A stretch of 64,000 nt of DNA from assembly GCA_045660445.1 (NCBI GenBank), contig JAZRDR010000010.1:186001-250000 (forward strand). The letters are read 5' to 3'. How positions within the stretch are numbered: position 1 is the stretch's first letter; each line of letters starts with the position of its first letter. This document shows, piece by piece, positions 26,369 to 35,052 of this stretch. This DNA is from Faeciplasma sp045660445. GTDB lineage: Bacteria; Bacillota; Clostridia; Oscillospirales; Ruminococcaceae. Position numbers and translations under genes: made by a program. The notes beneath the pieces are model-generated. The model had not been told where the DNA came from, made no database searches, and saw only the letters and a list, made by a program, of their open reading frames with translations.

Positions 26369-27784
26369 TTATCCAACAATTTCTTTGTAAAGTCCAATAT
26401 AGAGCTGAGCAGATTTATCCCAGCTGAAATCCTCACGCAATGCGTGGCTTACAAGCTTGCCCCACTTCATTCTCTGATCATAATAAGCTCTTGCACGAAC
26501 GGTAGCGTCAAGCATATCATGAGCGTTATAAGTCTTGAAGGTGAAGCCGTTGCCACCCTTTCCGCCACAGTCCTTGATGCTATCTTTCAAGCCGCCTGTT
26601 TCGCGAACGATCGGAATAGTACCGTATCTAAGGGAAACCATCTGAGCCAAACCGCAAGGCTCGCTCTGAGAAGGCATCAAGAAGATGTCAGCACCCGCAT
26701 AAATTCTATGTGCAAGATCGGGAATAAATCCGATGGTTACAGCAACTCTATCAGGATAACGGAATGCCATTTCCCTGAAGAAGTCTTCATAGATCTTTTC
26801 GCCGGAACCGAGAATGGTGAACTTGTATCCCAAGTGAACCATTTCTTCGAATACGCACTTAACAAGGTCAAGACCCTTATGAGAAACCAAACGAGTTACA
26901 ATACCGATAACAGGTTCCTTGCCATCAGGCAAGCCCATTTCTTTAAGAAGCTCGCGCTTGCAAATTGCCTTCCCTGCCTTGTTATCAACGTTAAAGTGAG
27001 CAGGAATTGCAGGGTCAGTTTCAGGATTATAAACGTCCTGATCGATACCGTTAAGGAAGCCTGTGAGCTTATACTGCATACCGGAAAGAACGGGATCCAA
27101 TCCATGAGAGAAGTAAGGATGCAAGATTTCTTCGGCATATGTTGGCGAAACTGTGGTTATCTTATCAGCACACTCGAAGGCGCCCTTCATGAAGTTAACG
27201 CAACCGTCATATTCAACGATGCTCTTTAAATAGTCGGGCAAGCCAAGGATATCTCCGCAAACGTCCATACCATACTGTCCCTGATACTGAATGTTGTGAA
27301 TGGTGAAAACAGTTTTGATGCCCTTGTATTCATCAAGATGCTTGTAATAAATATTATAGAACACAGGAACCAAGGCAGTCTGCCAGTCGTTACAGTTCAT
27401 TACATCGGGCTTGAAGTCAATATGTGCAAGCATTTCAAGAATTGCTCTTGAGAAGAATGTAAATCTTTCAGCATCATCATAGTGACCGTAGATAGTATTA
27501 CGCTTGAAGTAATACTCGTTATCGATAAGATAATATGTAACGCCGTTTGCCTGACCTTCGTAAATACCACAGTACTGATTTCTCCAAGAAACGGGAACAG
27601 AGAATTCACAGATGAATTTCAAGGAATCTCTTAAATCCTTCTTAATTGTAGAATAAAGGGGCATTACAACGCGGCAATCGTTTCCTGCAGCATTTAATGC
27701 AACGGGAAGAGAACCTGCAACGTCAGCAAGTCCACCGGAAGCAATAAACGGCAAAGCCTCGCTTGAAGCATAAAGAATTTTCAT
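26369..27784 (-). CDS. glgA: glycogen synthase (ADP-glucose)
   Basis: GT5 glucosyltransferase (471 residues) that extends alpha-1,4-glucan from ADP-glucose. The N-terminal ADP-glucose site reads EALPFIASGGLADV (SGGL in place of the commoner KTGGL or KVGGL). Conserved HNIQYQGQYG, CNDWQTAL and the C-terminal PSQSEPCGLAQM block are present. The ATG at 27784 with GGAGG upstream is preferred over the 27814 frame start. Last gene of glgC-glgD-glgA, after a 15-bp stem-loop at 27816-27854. Confidence 0.96.
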   Translation of the reverse strand: MKILYASSEALPFIASGGLADVAGSLPVALNAAGNDCRVVMPLYSTIKKDLRDSLKFICEFSVPVSWRNQYCGIYEGQANGVTYYLIDNEYYFKRNTIYGHYDDAERFTFFSRAILEMLAHIDFKPDVMNCNDWQTALVPVFYNIYYKHLDEYKGIKTVFTIHNIQYQGQYGMDVCGDILGLPDYLKSIVEYDGCVNFMKGAFECADKITTVSPTYAEEILHPYFSHGLDPVLSGMQYKLTGFLNGIDQDVYNPETDPAIPAHFNVDNKAGKAICKRELLKEMGLPDGKEPVIGIVTRLVSHKGLDLVKCVFEEMVHLGYKFTILGSGEKIYEDFFREMAFRYPDRVAVTIGFIPDLAHRIYAGADIFLMPSQSEPCGLAQMVSLRYGTIPIVRETGGLKDSIKDCGGKGGNGFTFKTYNAHDMLDATVRARAYYDQRMKWGKLVSHALREDFSWDKSAQLYIGLYKEIVG

Positions 27785-27815
27785 AGTAATCCTCCAAAAT
27801 AAATTAGTCATCAAT

Positions 27816-27854
27816 GCCGAATACGGCAGCGTTTATCAGCTGCCGTATATTCGG
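27816..27854 (-). terminator. stem-loop between glgD and glgA
   Basis: Strong inverted repeat CCGAATACGGCAGC / GCTGCCGTATATTCGG with an 8-nt loop. There is no U-tract after it on the minus strand, so it is more likely an mRNA stability or attenuation element that sets the glgD:glgA ratio than a full terminator. Confidence 0.6.
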
Positions 27855-27869
27855 TTAAACATTATTTTA

Positions 27870-28997
27870 TCAAAGTTTGCGATTCTTTGCAATATATAGC
27901 GGGTTATTTTCAGAAGAAGATATTACCAAGTTGTCGCTGATAGTAACAACCTTATCGGTGATAATATTGGAAACCTTAGTGTCCTTCCCGATAACAGTAT
28001 CCTGCATAAGGATGCAGTTCTTAACAACAGCACCCTTGCCGATCTTAACACCCCTGAAGAGGATGGAATTTTCAACAACACCGTCGATAACGCATCCGTC
28101 AGCAACCATAGAGTTGGTAACGCTTGAATCAAGTCCATATTTAGCGGGAGCATCGTCACGGATCTTTGTATATACAGGTCTCTTCTTCAAGATAACCTTG
28201 GAAAGCTTATCAGGATCCAAAAGCTCCATGCTTGCCTTATAGTAGCTTTCAAGATCGTTAACTCTTGCATATGCCTTCTTATATTCATAAAGATGGATGT
28301 TAAGCTCACCGAGCATGGACTGCAAGATGTCTCTTCCGAAGCTATACTTTCCTCTTGGAACGAGGTCAGAAACAAGGTCGATAAGAAGCTGCTTGTTAAC
28401 AACATATACGTTAAGACCCAAAGAGCAGGAGCAATCCTTTTCGCGGTTGATGGCAACTTCGGTAACTCTGCCGTTTTCATCAGCGCTGTAAGACATGGAA
28501 ACTTCGGTTTCCTTGGCCGTGAATTCACCCGTATGTGCCAAAACAGTGATGTCAGCTTTGCAAGCAATATGCTCGTCGATAAGCTTGGAATAATCCATGG
28601 ATGTGATTACGTTACAGTCAGAAATGATAACGTATTCACAGTCAACCTTCTTGATGTAGCCGATAGCATTGTATAAAGCATCAAGCTTGCCGGTGTATCT
28701 GCCAGCGTCAACGTTACCGTAAGGAGGCAAGATTGTAAGTCCTCCGTCGGAACGAGCAAGATCCCAGTTGCGGCCGGAGCCAACATGGTCAAGAAGTGAC
28801 TGATAGTTTTCCTTGGTGATAACGGCAACAGTGGACATGCCCGAATTTACCATGCTGGAAAGCTGGAAGTCGATAAGACGGAATCTTCCGCCGAAAGGAA
28901 CCGAGCCCATAGCACGGTTAGAAGTAAGCTCGGGAAGAGCTTCATCGTGAGCATTAGCAAAGAGAATGCCCAAAACATTTGTCATATTATAACTCAC
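27870..28997 (-). CDS. glgD: glucose-1-phosphate adenylyltransferase subunit GlgD
   Basis: A 375-residue partner of GlgC in the heteromeric ADP-glucose pyrophosphorylase of Clostridia and bacilli. It has a nucleotidyltransferase fold, RLIDFQLSSMVNSG, and a C-terminal left-handed beta-helix of hexapeptides (VVENSILFRGVKIGKGAVVKNC region). The GGxGxRL signature of catalytic GlgC is missing, as expected for the regulatory subunit. Start at GTG 28997: GGAGG (29006-29010) lies 8 nt upstream, and the ATG at 28985 is 12 nt further. Overlaps no gene; glgC ends 14 bp upstream. Confidence 0.93.
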   Translation of the reverse strand: MSYNMTNVLGILFANAHDEALPELTSNRAMGSVPFGGRFRLIDFQLSSMVNSGMSTVAVITKENYQSLLDHVGSGRNWDLARSDGGLTILPPYGNVDAGRYTGKLDALYNAIGYIKKVDCEYVIISDCNVITSMDYSKLIDEHIACKADITVLAHTGEFTAKETEVSMSYSADENGRVTEVAINREKDCSCSLGLNVYVVNKQLLIDLVSDLVPRGKYSFGRDILQSMLGELNIHLYEYKKAYARVNDLESYYKASMELLDPDKLSKVILKKRPVYTKIRDDAPAKYGLDSSVTNSMVADGCVIDGVVENSILFRGVKIGKGAVVKNCILMQDTVIGKDTKVSNIITDKVVTISDNLVISSSENNPLYIAKNRKL

Positions 28998-29010
28998 AGT
29001 TACCGCCTCC

Positions 29011-30213
29011 TTATATGTTTTCAGAAATGATCTGCTTGGGAGCGACAACAGCACCCTCGCCAACAGTTACTTCGTGGCCGACAACGGCAACGCCCCAGTC
29101 ATCTCTGTTTTCCATTGTTTCGGGGCTTGCACCGATATGTGCGCCTTCACAAACAACACTGTTCTCACCAACGATGGAATATTCAACAACAGCGCCCTTC
29201 TTAACGGTAGCACCGGGCATAAGGATCGAGCTGGTTACAACTGCGCCATCTTCGATGGTAACGCCACCTGAGATCATAGAGAATTCAACAGCACCGTCAA
29301 TAACGCAGCCGGTGGTTACCATAGAGTTCTGGATCTTAGCATTCTTGCCGATAATATGAGGAGCACGGGAATCGTTATTAGAGTAGATCTTCCATGCGGG
29401 ATCATAAAGGTCTAACGATACTGTGGGGCTCAAGAGGTCCATATTAGCTTCCCACAAGCTGTCGATTGTTCCAACGTCCTTCCAATAGCCTTCAAATCTG
29501 TAAGCAAAGATAGGCTCTTTGTTTTCAAGAAGTGCAGGAATGATGTTCTTACCAAAGTCCTTAGTAGCTTCGGTATCCATCTCGTTTTCGATGAGATACT
29601 TCTTCAATACAGGATAAGAGAATATGTAGATACCCATGGAAGCGAGTGTGCTCTTGGGTTCCTTGGGCTTTTCAACGAAGTCATAAACTGCGTCGTTATC
29701 GTCAGCAAACATGATGCCGAAACGAGAAGCCTCGTGAAGTTCAACGTCGATTACTGCGATCGTGCAGGCAGAATTCTTTTCCTTGTGGAATTTGAGCATG
29801 TCAGAATAGTCCATCTTGTAAATATGGTCACCGGAAAGGATAACTACATATTCAGGGTCATATCTGTCAATGAAGGAAAGGTTCTGATAAATAGCGTTAG
29901 CAGTACCTGCATACCACTGTGCGCCTGAGCTGGACTGGTAAGGAGGCAAGATGTGAACACCGCCGTTAAAACGGTCGAGATTCCAAGCCTGACCATTGCC
30001 GATGTAATCATTAAGTACCAAAGGCTGATACTGAGTGAGAACACCAACAGTGTCGATACCGGAGTTTACACAGTTGGAAAGCGGGAAATCGATGATACGG
30101 TACTTACCGCCGTAGGGTACCGCGGGCTTAGCTACGTTTTGAGTCAAGGCATAAAGTCTACTTCCCTGACCGCCTGCAAGTAGCATTGCAACGCATTCTT
30201 TTTTGTTATACAT
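29011..30213 (-). CDS. glgC: glucose-1-phosphate adenylyltransferase (ADP-glucose pyrophosphorylase)
   Basis: First committed step of glycogen synthesis: glucose-1-phosphate and ATP to ADP-glucose. 400 residues. The nucleotide-binding motif AGGQGSRL (13-20), FPLSNCVNSG, the glucose-1-phosphate region RFEGYWKDVGTIDSLW and a C-terminal beta-helix with hexapeptides are all visible. First gene of the glg operon, driven by a SigA promoter at 30387-30415 with a leader of about 170 nt that can fold (see the leader entry). Confidence 0.97.
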   Translation of the reverse strand: MYNKKECVAMLLAGGQGSRLYALTQNVAKPAVPYGGKYRIIDFPLSNCVNSGIDTVGVLTQYQPLVLNDYIGNGQAWNLDRFNGGVHILPPYQSSSGAQWYAGTANAIYQNLSFIDRYDPEYVVILSGDHIYKMDYSDMLKFHKEKNSACTIAVIDVELHEASRFGIMFADDNDAVYDFVEKPKEPKSTLASMGIYIFSYPVLKKYLIENEMDTEATKDFGKNIIPALLENKEPIFAYRFEGYWKDVGTIDSLWEANMDLLSPTVSLDLYDPAWKIYSNNDSRAPHIIGKNAKIQNSMVTTGCVIDGAVEFSMISGGVTIEDGAVVTSSILMPGATVKKGAVVEYSIVGENSVVCEGAHIGASPETMENRDDWGVAVVGHEVTVGEGAVVAPKQIISENI

Positions 30214-30267
30214 AACTACTTCTTCCTTTCGGGTATATTTAATTCCAAGTATTCGGTTTTGGGTTTA

Positions 30268-30366
30268 GGTTTTTGCCGGGGTGATATTCACCAAAAGACA
30301 ATACCGTTAGCCTAGAATATAATTGAAATGATCGGTCGGGAAAAGCCACAAGACATAGCAAAAACC
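30268..30366 (-). ncRNA. structured 5' leader of the glg operon (candidate cis-regulatory RNA)
   Basis: Between the glgC promoter and start codon. GGTTTTTGC (30268-30276 on the plus strand) is perfectly complementary over 9 bp to GCAAAAACC (30358-30366), closing about 80 nt. Inside it is a short hairpin GGTGA-TAT-TCACC near 30280-30292. The order fits a closed stem with internal helices. No known riboswitch class was recognised. Function as a regulator is inferred. Confidence 0.45.
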
Positions 30367-30386
30367 GAGCGCAATCTAACAGATAT

Positions 30387-30415
30387 ATTCTATCAAAAAG
30401 CGTATAATTTTGCAA
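30387..30415 (-). promoter_or_regulatory. promoter of the glg operon
   Basis: On the minus strand TTGCAA (30415-30410) and TAGAAT (30392-30387) are separated by 17 bp. It gives a leader of about 165 nt before glgC. Confidence 0.7.
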
Positions 30416-30448
30416 CATTTTTTAGACAATTTCTTTAAATTTACACAT

Positions 30449-30471
30449 TTGCAACAAAAGTTTTTGTGCAA
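30449..30471. promoter_or_regulatory. inverted repeat between spoIIE and the glgC promoter
   Basis: Arms TTGCA-CAAAA and TTTTG-TGCAA flank a short centre, with one unpaired base. It lies 17 bp past the spoIIE stop and about 35 bp upstream of the glgC -35. Either a weak spoIIE terminator (no T-tract follows) or an operator for glg. Confidence 0.4.
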
Positions 30472-30487
30472 ATTCACACATATTTCG

Positions 30488-32635
30488 CTATCTTTTTTCG
30501 ATTTTTATTACCGCAATGGTCAAATCATCACTTTGGACACTATTCATCCGATACTTCGAGCATTCGAAAATACATTGAGCGATTTCTTCGCTTGATAATA
30601 AGATCTGCTCGCGAACTGTTTTTTCTATGATTTGATAATGAATATCCTTGGCTCCATCTGTAAGCATTATAACGACTGTAACATTTTGATCTATATTTAC
30701 TGACACGCTTTTGGCATTAATATCGTTTAGTATTCCAATTGGATATCCTCCGGTGGGAATGTCACATATACCATCACCTATTACATAGCTTTTACATGAG
30801 CCGGCTTTTATAAAATTCAGCTTGCCCGTATTAAGATCTGCTGAAAGAAGATCAAGTGTTGCAAAAGATTCGTCTGTCCCGATAGCCTGCATCGCCATAG
30901 ATGCCAATGAAACAGCAGCTTCAGCGCCCATTCCGCACAGAATCTGTCGCTTTATCAAAGATATTAATAAGGATGAGCTGACGCTTGCCAGCTTCCCAGT
31001 CCCCATGCCGTCGGATAAAATACAATACAGCTTGTTGCCAAATATAAAGTATTCGCAATTATCTCCGCAATCATCACCATTTGCGCTTTTTATATAAACG
31101 CCGCAATCGGCACTGTAAACAGATTTTGTATAAAAACTGAAGCGAAGTGAATCGTTTTGCTGTGAAACCTCTGGCAAAGTGTAATCATAATGCATAAGCT
31201 CGCTTATTATAAGGCATAACTTTGTTTCACTCGTCCTTCTTCCGTTTCTTATATCAACATATACTCTTTTGTCGTGAAAAACATAACACGTAATGAAATC
31301 CATTCTGTTTTCCGATAGTAACGATGACAGCTTTTTTGTCATCTCTATGTCGATGTTTTTGATATCATTTGAACATAATGATATGTCAGATACTACATTT
31401 AAGATAGCATCTAATGTTGAGATGGTTTCATTAAGCTTTGATTCTTTTGAAGCGGATAATTTCGAAAGGTAATCGCTTTTATGCTTTAATAAACTTAAAT
31501 GCTTTTGAACATCGTTTCGCTTTGTGCACGATGAAAAAGCAGAACGAGGATCGGCAGAATCTGCTTTATAACAGAAATTGTGATTCTGGCATTTTAAGCA
31601 TATTTCAGAGTATACGGAATCAAGTGGAGCGATTGATTTGGATAATGAAGGTTTACTTGAAAAGTTCTTCAGAAAATCAGACACAGAAGAAATTGCTTGA
31701 ATCCGAGAATAAACATGAGAAAGCGCGATTGAAGAGGCACTGCCTAAATGATTTGTCACTAAAACACATTTTCGTATAAAAGCAAATGCTTTTCTATCAG
31801 TAAAAAGATATACCGAGCTTGCTATAAGCGTGTCTATCACAAGACCTATGGAATACGTACCGTATCCGGAAAGCACGGCACATATTATTGCGATTGAAAC
31901 TGAATAAAGCGGTATCTGAAGTTTTTTGCTTGTCCCCTTTTCTGAGCAAATTATAGCGATTATACAAGTGAATACAGTCGATGAGAACATCCCGGGATTA
32001 TATAAAGCCGTGCCTATGGACGTTAAAATGCCGACATAGCAAGCACTGATCGCACCGTATGAATATCCTATAGCCAAAGAAGAATATATACCCAAAATTC
32101 TGCCGATATTTATATAAGTGAAATCGATGCCCGAGAAAAGAGATATAAAAGCAACAAAAATTAAAGGTGAAATGCTACTTGAATTCGTCTTTGAATATGA
32201 CACTGATAGCGCCAGGACAAAAGCGCAAAAAATAATTGCAATTAAATAATCTGTCAGTTCAGAAGAAAAGAACATCAAAAACAGGAATGAACAAAGAGCG
32301 TAAGCTAAAAAATAATGCCAAGCATGTGTAAAGGCTTTTTTCTTTACGCTAAATTTTTCTCTGACAAATCTAAAAAGAATGATCATCAACGAGGAGAACA
32401 GCATCGCTAATGAAAGCGCATCGATTCCAATCATCACTCTTGTAACAAACATCACCACAACAAAAACAACAGCAAAATTAAGAGGAAGAAAAGCTGAAAT
32501 TACAGTTCCAAAAGGGGAAGAATAACCCAAAACCGTTGAAAAAGCTGTAAAAACTGCAATTATTGCTGTGAGTAGATATTTTTGAACTTCGCTGTTATGA
32601 GCCGCGATATTTAACTTCTTTACCAATTTAATCAT
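30488..32635 (-). CDS. spoIIE: stage II sporulation protein E
   Basis: Sporulation phosphatase (715 residues) that dephosphorylates SpoIIAA to activate sigma-F in the forespore and helps place the asymmetric septum. The N-terminal third (about 20-310) holds about ten transmembrane helices. A central regulatory region follows, and a PP2C domain (about 500-715) with CILSDGMGTGKLAS and VVIMLTDGAKD. The start is uncertain. AAAGG abuts the ATG at 32635, while a TTG at 32626 has ideal spacing. Its presence indicates an endospore former, and it has a Spo0A-like promoter. Confidence 0.94.
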   Translation of the reverse strand: MIKLVKKLNIAAHNSEVQKYLLTAIIAVFTAFSTVLGYSSPFGTVISAFLPLNFAVVFVVVMFVTRVMIGIDALSLAMLFSSLMIILFRFVREKFSVKKKAFTHAWHYFLAYALCSFLFLMFFSSELTDYLIAIIFCAFVLALSVSYSKTNSSSISPLIFVAFISLFSGIDFTYINIGRILGIYSSLAIGYSYGAISACYVGILTSIGTALYNPGMFSSTVFTCIIAIICSEKGTSKKLQIPLYSVSIAIICAVLSGYGTYSIGLVIDTLIASSVYLFTDRKAFAFIRKCVLVTNHLGSASSIALSHVYSRIQAISSVSDFLKNFSSKPSLSKSIAPLDSVYSEICLKCQNHNFCYKADSADPRSAFSSCTKRNDVQKHLSLLKHKSDYLSKLSASKESKLNETISTLDAILNVVSDISLCSNDIKNIDIEMTKKLSSLLSENRMDFITCYVFHDKRVYVDIRNGRRTSETKLCLIISELMHYDYTLPEVSQQNDSLRFSFYTKSVYSADCGVYIKSANGDDCGDNCEYFIFGNKLYCILSDGMGTGKLASVSSSLLISLIKRQILCGMGAEAAVSLASMAMQAIGTDESFATLDLLSADLNTGKLNFIKAGSCKSYVIGDGICDIPTGGYPIGILNDINAKSVSVNIDQNVTVVIMLTDGAKDIHYQIIEKTVREQILLSSEEIAQCIFECSKYRMNSVQSDDLTIAVIKIEKR

Positions 32636-32667
32636 CCTTTTAAAATAATATAATCATGGATGAATTG

Positions 32668-32701
32668 ATTTTACAGCATAATAGCGGCGCAATTTGTCAA
32701 A
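32668..32701 (-). promoter_or_regulatory. Spo0A-like SigA promoter of spoIIE
   Basis: Minus strand -35 TTGACA (32700-32695) and -10 TAAAAT (32673-32668) are 21 bp apart instead of 17. That long spacing is the hallmark of Spo0A-activated spoIIE and spoIIG promoters in Bacillus. The -35 overlaps TTGTCAAA on the plus strand, one mismatch from the 0A-box core TGTCGAA. Confidence 0.6.
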
Positions 32702-32712
32702 TATAAAAAGAA

Positions 32713-32742
32713 ACCGAGTAAAGTTAAATCACTTTACTCGGT
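32713..32742 (-). terminator. terminator of the PTS EIIC gene
   Basis: Perfect 12-bp stem ACCGAGTAAAGT / ACTTTACTCGGT with a 6-nt loop, followed by TTCTTTTTATAT on the minus strand. Confidence 0.88.
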
Positions 32743-32758
32743 ATTAAGACATATTCAA

Positions 32759-33823
32759 TTAAACAGGCAACTTCATATCGCCGGGTTTAATGAGACCAAG
32801 CTTACGCATTGCTTCGGCAATGCCAAGACAAATGATAGCGGGAACAATAAAGTGCATGATCGCGATCTCTAAAATTGCGATAACGGGTTCCACTCCTGCC
32901 TCAACCATCGAGGCGTAACCCATAAACTGACCGACTAAGCCTGCAGTTCCCATGCCGGAACCAGTTGCATTGTTTACCATTCCAAGAACCGCCGAGCATA
33001 TCGGACCGGTTATTGCGCTTGTAATAATAGGAGGTAGCCAGATAAGCGGATGCTTGATGATGTTAGGCATTTGAAGCATAGAAGTTCCGATACCCTGAGA
33101 AATAAGTCCGCTGACTTTGTTTTCACGATAGCTCATAACAGCAAAGCCTATCATCTGTGCACAGCAACCTGCAACAGCAGCACCTGCAGCAATTCCGCTA
33201 AGGCCAAGCGAAACACCGATTGCAGCCGAGCTTATAGGAAGAGTGAGAGCCATGCCCATCAAGACGGAAACGATGATACCCATTATAATCGGCTGCTGTT
33301 CAACACCGTAGTTAATCAGTCCGCCTATCCACTTCATAAATGCAGATATAGGAGGGCTTAAGAGAATGCCGATGATTGAGCCACTGATTATTGAAACAAG
33401 AGGTGTGACTATGATATCAACCTTGGTTTTTCCCGAAACAAGTGTGCCGAGTTCGATTGCAACATATGCCGCAACAAAAGCACCCAAAGGCTCACCGGGT
33501 CCTGCAAAGGTCATTGAGCCTGCAGTGAAGTTTGAAAGAGTTATCTTACCTGCAAATGCGCCTACCATACCGCATACGGCAGCAGAAACAGTCACCAAAG
33601 GACTTGACTTGTATTTTGCAGCAACACCAACACCAATTCCTGCGCCTGTTAAAGCTTTTGCATAGCCGGCTATCATAATAAGATATGTACCTATGTCTCC
33701 GACAATAAGCTTTCCTATCTGCTCAATGATCGTTCCTATAATAAGTGTTGAGAACAATCCGAGAGCCATTCCCGAAAGACCGTCGATAAACAAGTGATTT
33801 AGATATGATTTAATTGCTTTCAA
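32759..33823 (-). CDS. PTS-type EIIC membrane permease (PTS_EIIC_2 family), orphan
   Basis: A 354-residue polytopic protein with about nine helices and many Gly/Ala-rich turns. The profile fits PF13303-type phosphotransferase EIIC proteins rather than the glucose family. No EIIA, EIIB, HPr or sugar gene is beside it, so its substrate and whether it works with the PTS are unknown. It has its own terminator. Neighbours are spoIIE (downstream) and perR (divergent upstream). Confidence 0.83.
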   Translation of the reverse strand: MKAIKSYLNHLFIDGLSGMALGLFSTLIIGTIIEQIGKLIVGDIGTYLIMIAGYAKALTGAGIGVGVAAKYKSSPLVTVSAAVCGMVGAFAGKITLSNFTAGSMTFAGPGEPLGAFVAAYVAIELGTLVSGKTKVDIIVTPLVSIISGSIIGILLSPPISAFMKWIGGLINYGVEQQPIIMGIIVSVLMGMALTLPISSAAIGVSLGLSGIAAGAAVAGCCAQMIGFAVMSYRENKVSGLISQGIGTSMLQMPNIIKHPLIWLPPIITSAITGPICSAVLGMVNNATGSGMGTAGLVGQFMGYASMVEAGVEPVIAILEIAIMHFIVPAIICLGIAEAMRKLGLIKPGDMKLPV

Positions 33824-33975
33824 TAGTATTCACCTCTAAATAGTTATTACAATAATTATATTGCTTTTGTTTCACAAGTCAAGATTTTCTATCATATTCT
33901 ACATTTTATCGAATCAAACCGTTAAAGCAACAAAGGTTTTTATTAAATTTACCATAAAAAATTTTCAATTACCTA

Positions 33976-34004
33976 TTGACAAGTTAAAATACATTTGGTA
34001 TTAT
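33976..34004 (+). promoter_or_regulatory. promoter of perR
   Basis: TTGACA (33976-33981) and TATTAT (33999-34004) are 17 bp apart. An ATTATAA-type word overlaps the -10, suggestive of a Fur/PerR half-site and autoregulation, but there is no full palindrome. Confidence 0.6.
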
Positions 34005-34041
34005 AATTTTGAGAATGATTCCTAATTTATTGGAGGCGACA

Positions 34042-34416
34042 ATGACAAAACAAAAACTGCTCATCAAAAAAATAATCGACTCGGCAGACGGTCATTTGAC
34101 AGCCGAAGAAATATATCAACTTGCAAAGGCTCAGATACCTCACATTGCTTTGGGAACTGTGTATAGAAATTTAGGAAAGCTGTGTGAATCAAACGAGATC
34201 GGGCTTATAAGCGTCAGCGGAATGCCGGATAGATATGATAAATCTTTAAACACTCACGGGCATACGGTATGTGACCTCTGTGGAAAGATAACAGACTTCC
34301 CTGCTCCTGTTGCAGAGTTTAAAGAGCAACTTGAGAAGCATTTAGGAATTGACATAACTGCGTATGACGTCAGTGCGCACTATATCTGCAATGACTGTAA
34401 AAACAAAGGTGAATAA
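34042..34416 (+). CDS. perR: Fur-family peroxide/metal regulator (PerR-like)
   Basis: A 124-residue Fur-family repressor. The winged-helix DNA-binding part (about 1-75, AEEIYQLAKAQIPHIALGTVYRNL) and a C-terminal metal-binding domain are clear. Structural zinc Cys pairs CDLC and CNDC are visible. It is called PerR rather than Fur because rubrerythrin follows directly. PerR and rbr pair widely in anaerobes. GGAGG at 34032-34036 decides the start at 34042. Confidence 0.88.
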   Translation: MTKQKLLIKKIIDSADGHLTAEEIYQLAKAQIPHIALGTVYRNLGKLCESNEIGLISVSGMPDRYDKSLNTHGHTVCDLCGKITDFPAPVAEFKEQLEKHLGIDITAYDVSAHYICNDCKNKGE

Positions 34417-34431
34417 TGATGCACGCATCAT
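34416..34431 (+). other. stem-loop between perR and rbr
   Basis: ATGATG / CATCAT with a CACG loop, overlapping the last base of the perR stop. Possibly a processing or attenuation point; weak. Confidence 0.35.
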
Positions 34432-34469
34432 TTCATAATAAATATTAATTTTCGATAGGAGAAATAATT

Positions 34470-35003
34470 ATGGAACTTAAAGGCTCAAGAACTGAACAGA
34501 ATTTGATGACTGCTTTTGCAGGTGAATCTCAGGCAAGAAACAAGTACACCTATTTTGCATCTGTTGCAAAGAAGGAAGGCTATGAACAGATCGCTGCTAT
34601 CTTCCTTAACACAGCTGAAAACGAAAAGGAACACGCAAAGATGTGGTTTAAAGCTTTGGGCGAATTGGGCACAACTGCTGAAAACCTCGCTGCAGCTGCT
34701 GCAGGCGAAAACTATGAGTGGACCGATATGTATGACAAGTTTGCTAAGGAAGCTGAAGAAGAAGGCTTCACAAAGCTTGCTTATCAGTTCAGAGCTGTTG
34801 CTGCTATTGAAAAGGCTCATGAAGAAAGATATCGCGCACTTCTTAACAACGTTGAAATGCAGAAGGTATTTGAAAAGGCTGACGAAACCATGTGGGAATG
34901 CCGCAACTGCGGTCACCTTGTAATGGGCAAGAAGGCTCCCGGCGTTTGCCCTGTTTGCGCTCATCCTCAGAGCTTCTTCGAAGTTAGAAAAGAAAACTAT
35001 TAA
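34470..35003 (+). CDS. rbr: rubrerythrin
   Basis: Peroxide reductase of 177 residues protecting anaerobes from hydrogen peroxide. A four-helix diiron domain carries the iron ligands in EGESQARNKY-type AGESQARNKY, EKEHAKMW and EKAHEERY (about 17-130). A C-terminal rubredoxin-like FeS4 domain (about 137-177) has CRNC and CPVC pairs. It is 53 bp downstream of perR and probably PerR-controlled. AGGAG precedes the ATG. Confidence 0.96.
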   Translation: MELKGSRTEQNLMTAFAGESQARNKYTYFASVAKKEGYEQIAAIFLNTAENEKEHAKMWFKALGELGTTAENLAAAAAGENYEWTDMYDKFAKEAEEEGFTKLAYQFRAVAAIEKAHEERYRALLNNVEMQKVFEKADETMWECRNCGHLVMGKKAPGVCPVCAHPQSFFEVRKENY

Positions 35004-35013
35004 TTAAAACTAA

Positions 35014-35039
35014 TCGCCCACTGACAAAACGGTGGGCGA
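35014..35039 (+). terminator. terminator of rbr
   Basis: Stem TCGCCCAC / GTGGGCGA, 10 bp past the rbr stop. The following AAAATTATTTTG is only weakly T-rich. The MGMT-family gene begins just after it. Confidence 0.65.
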
Positions 35040-35052
35040 AAATTATTTTGAT

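Noticed and set aside
26228..27229. 333-codon plus-strand open frame
   Set aside because: Lies antisense to glgA, has no ribosome site or family motif, and covers tRNA-Leu and the glgA 3' half. Shadow of glgA codons.
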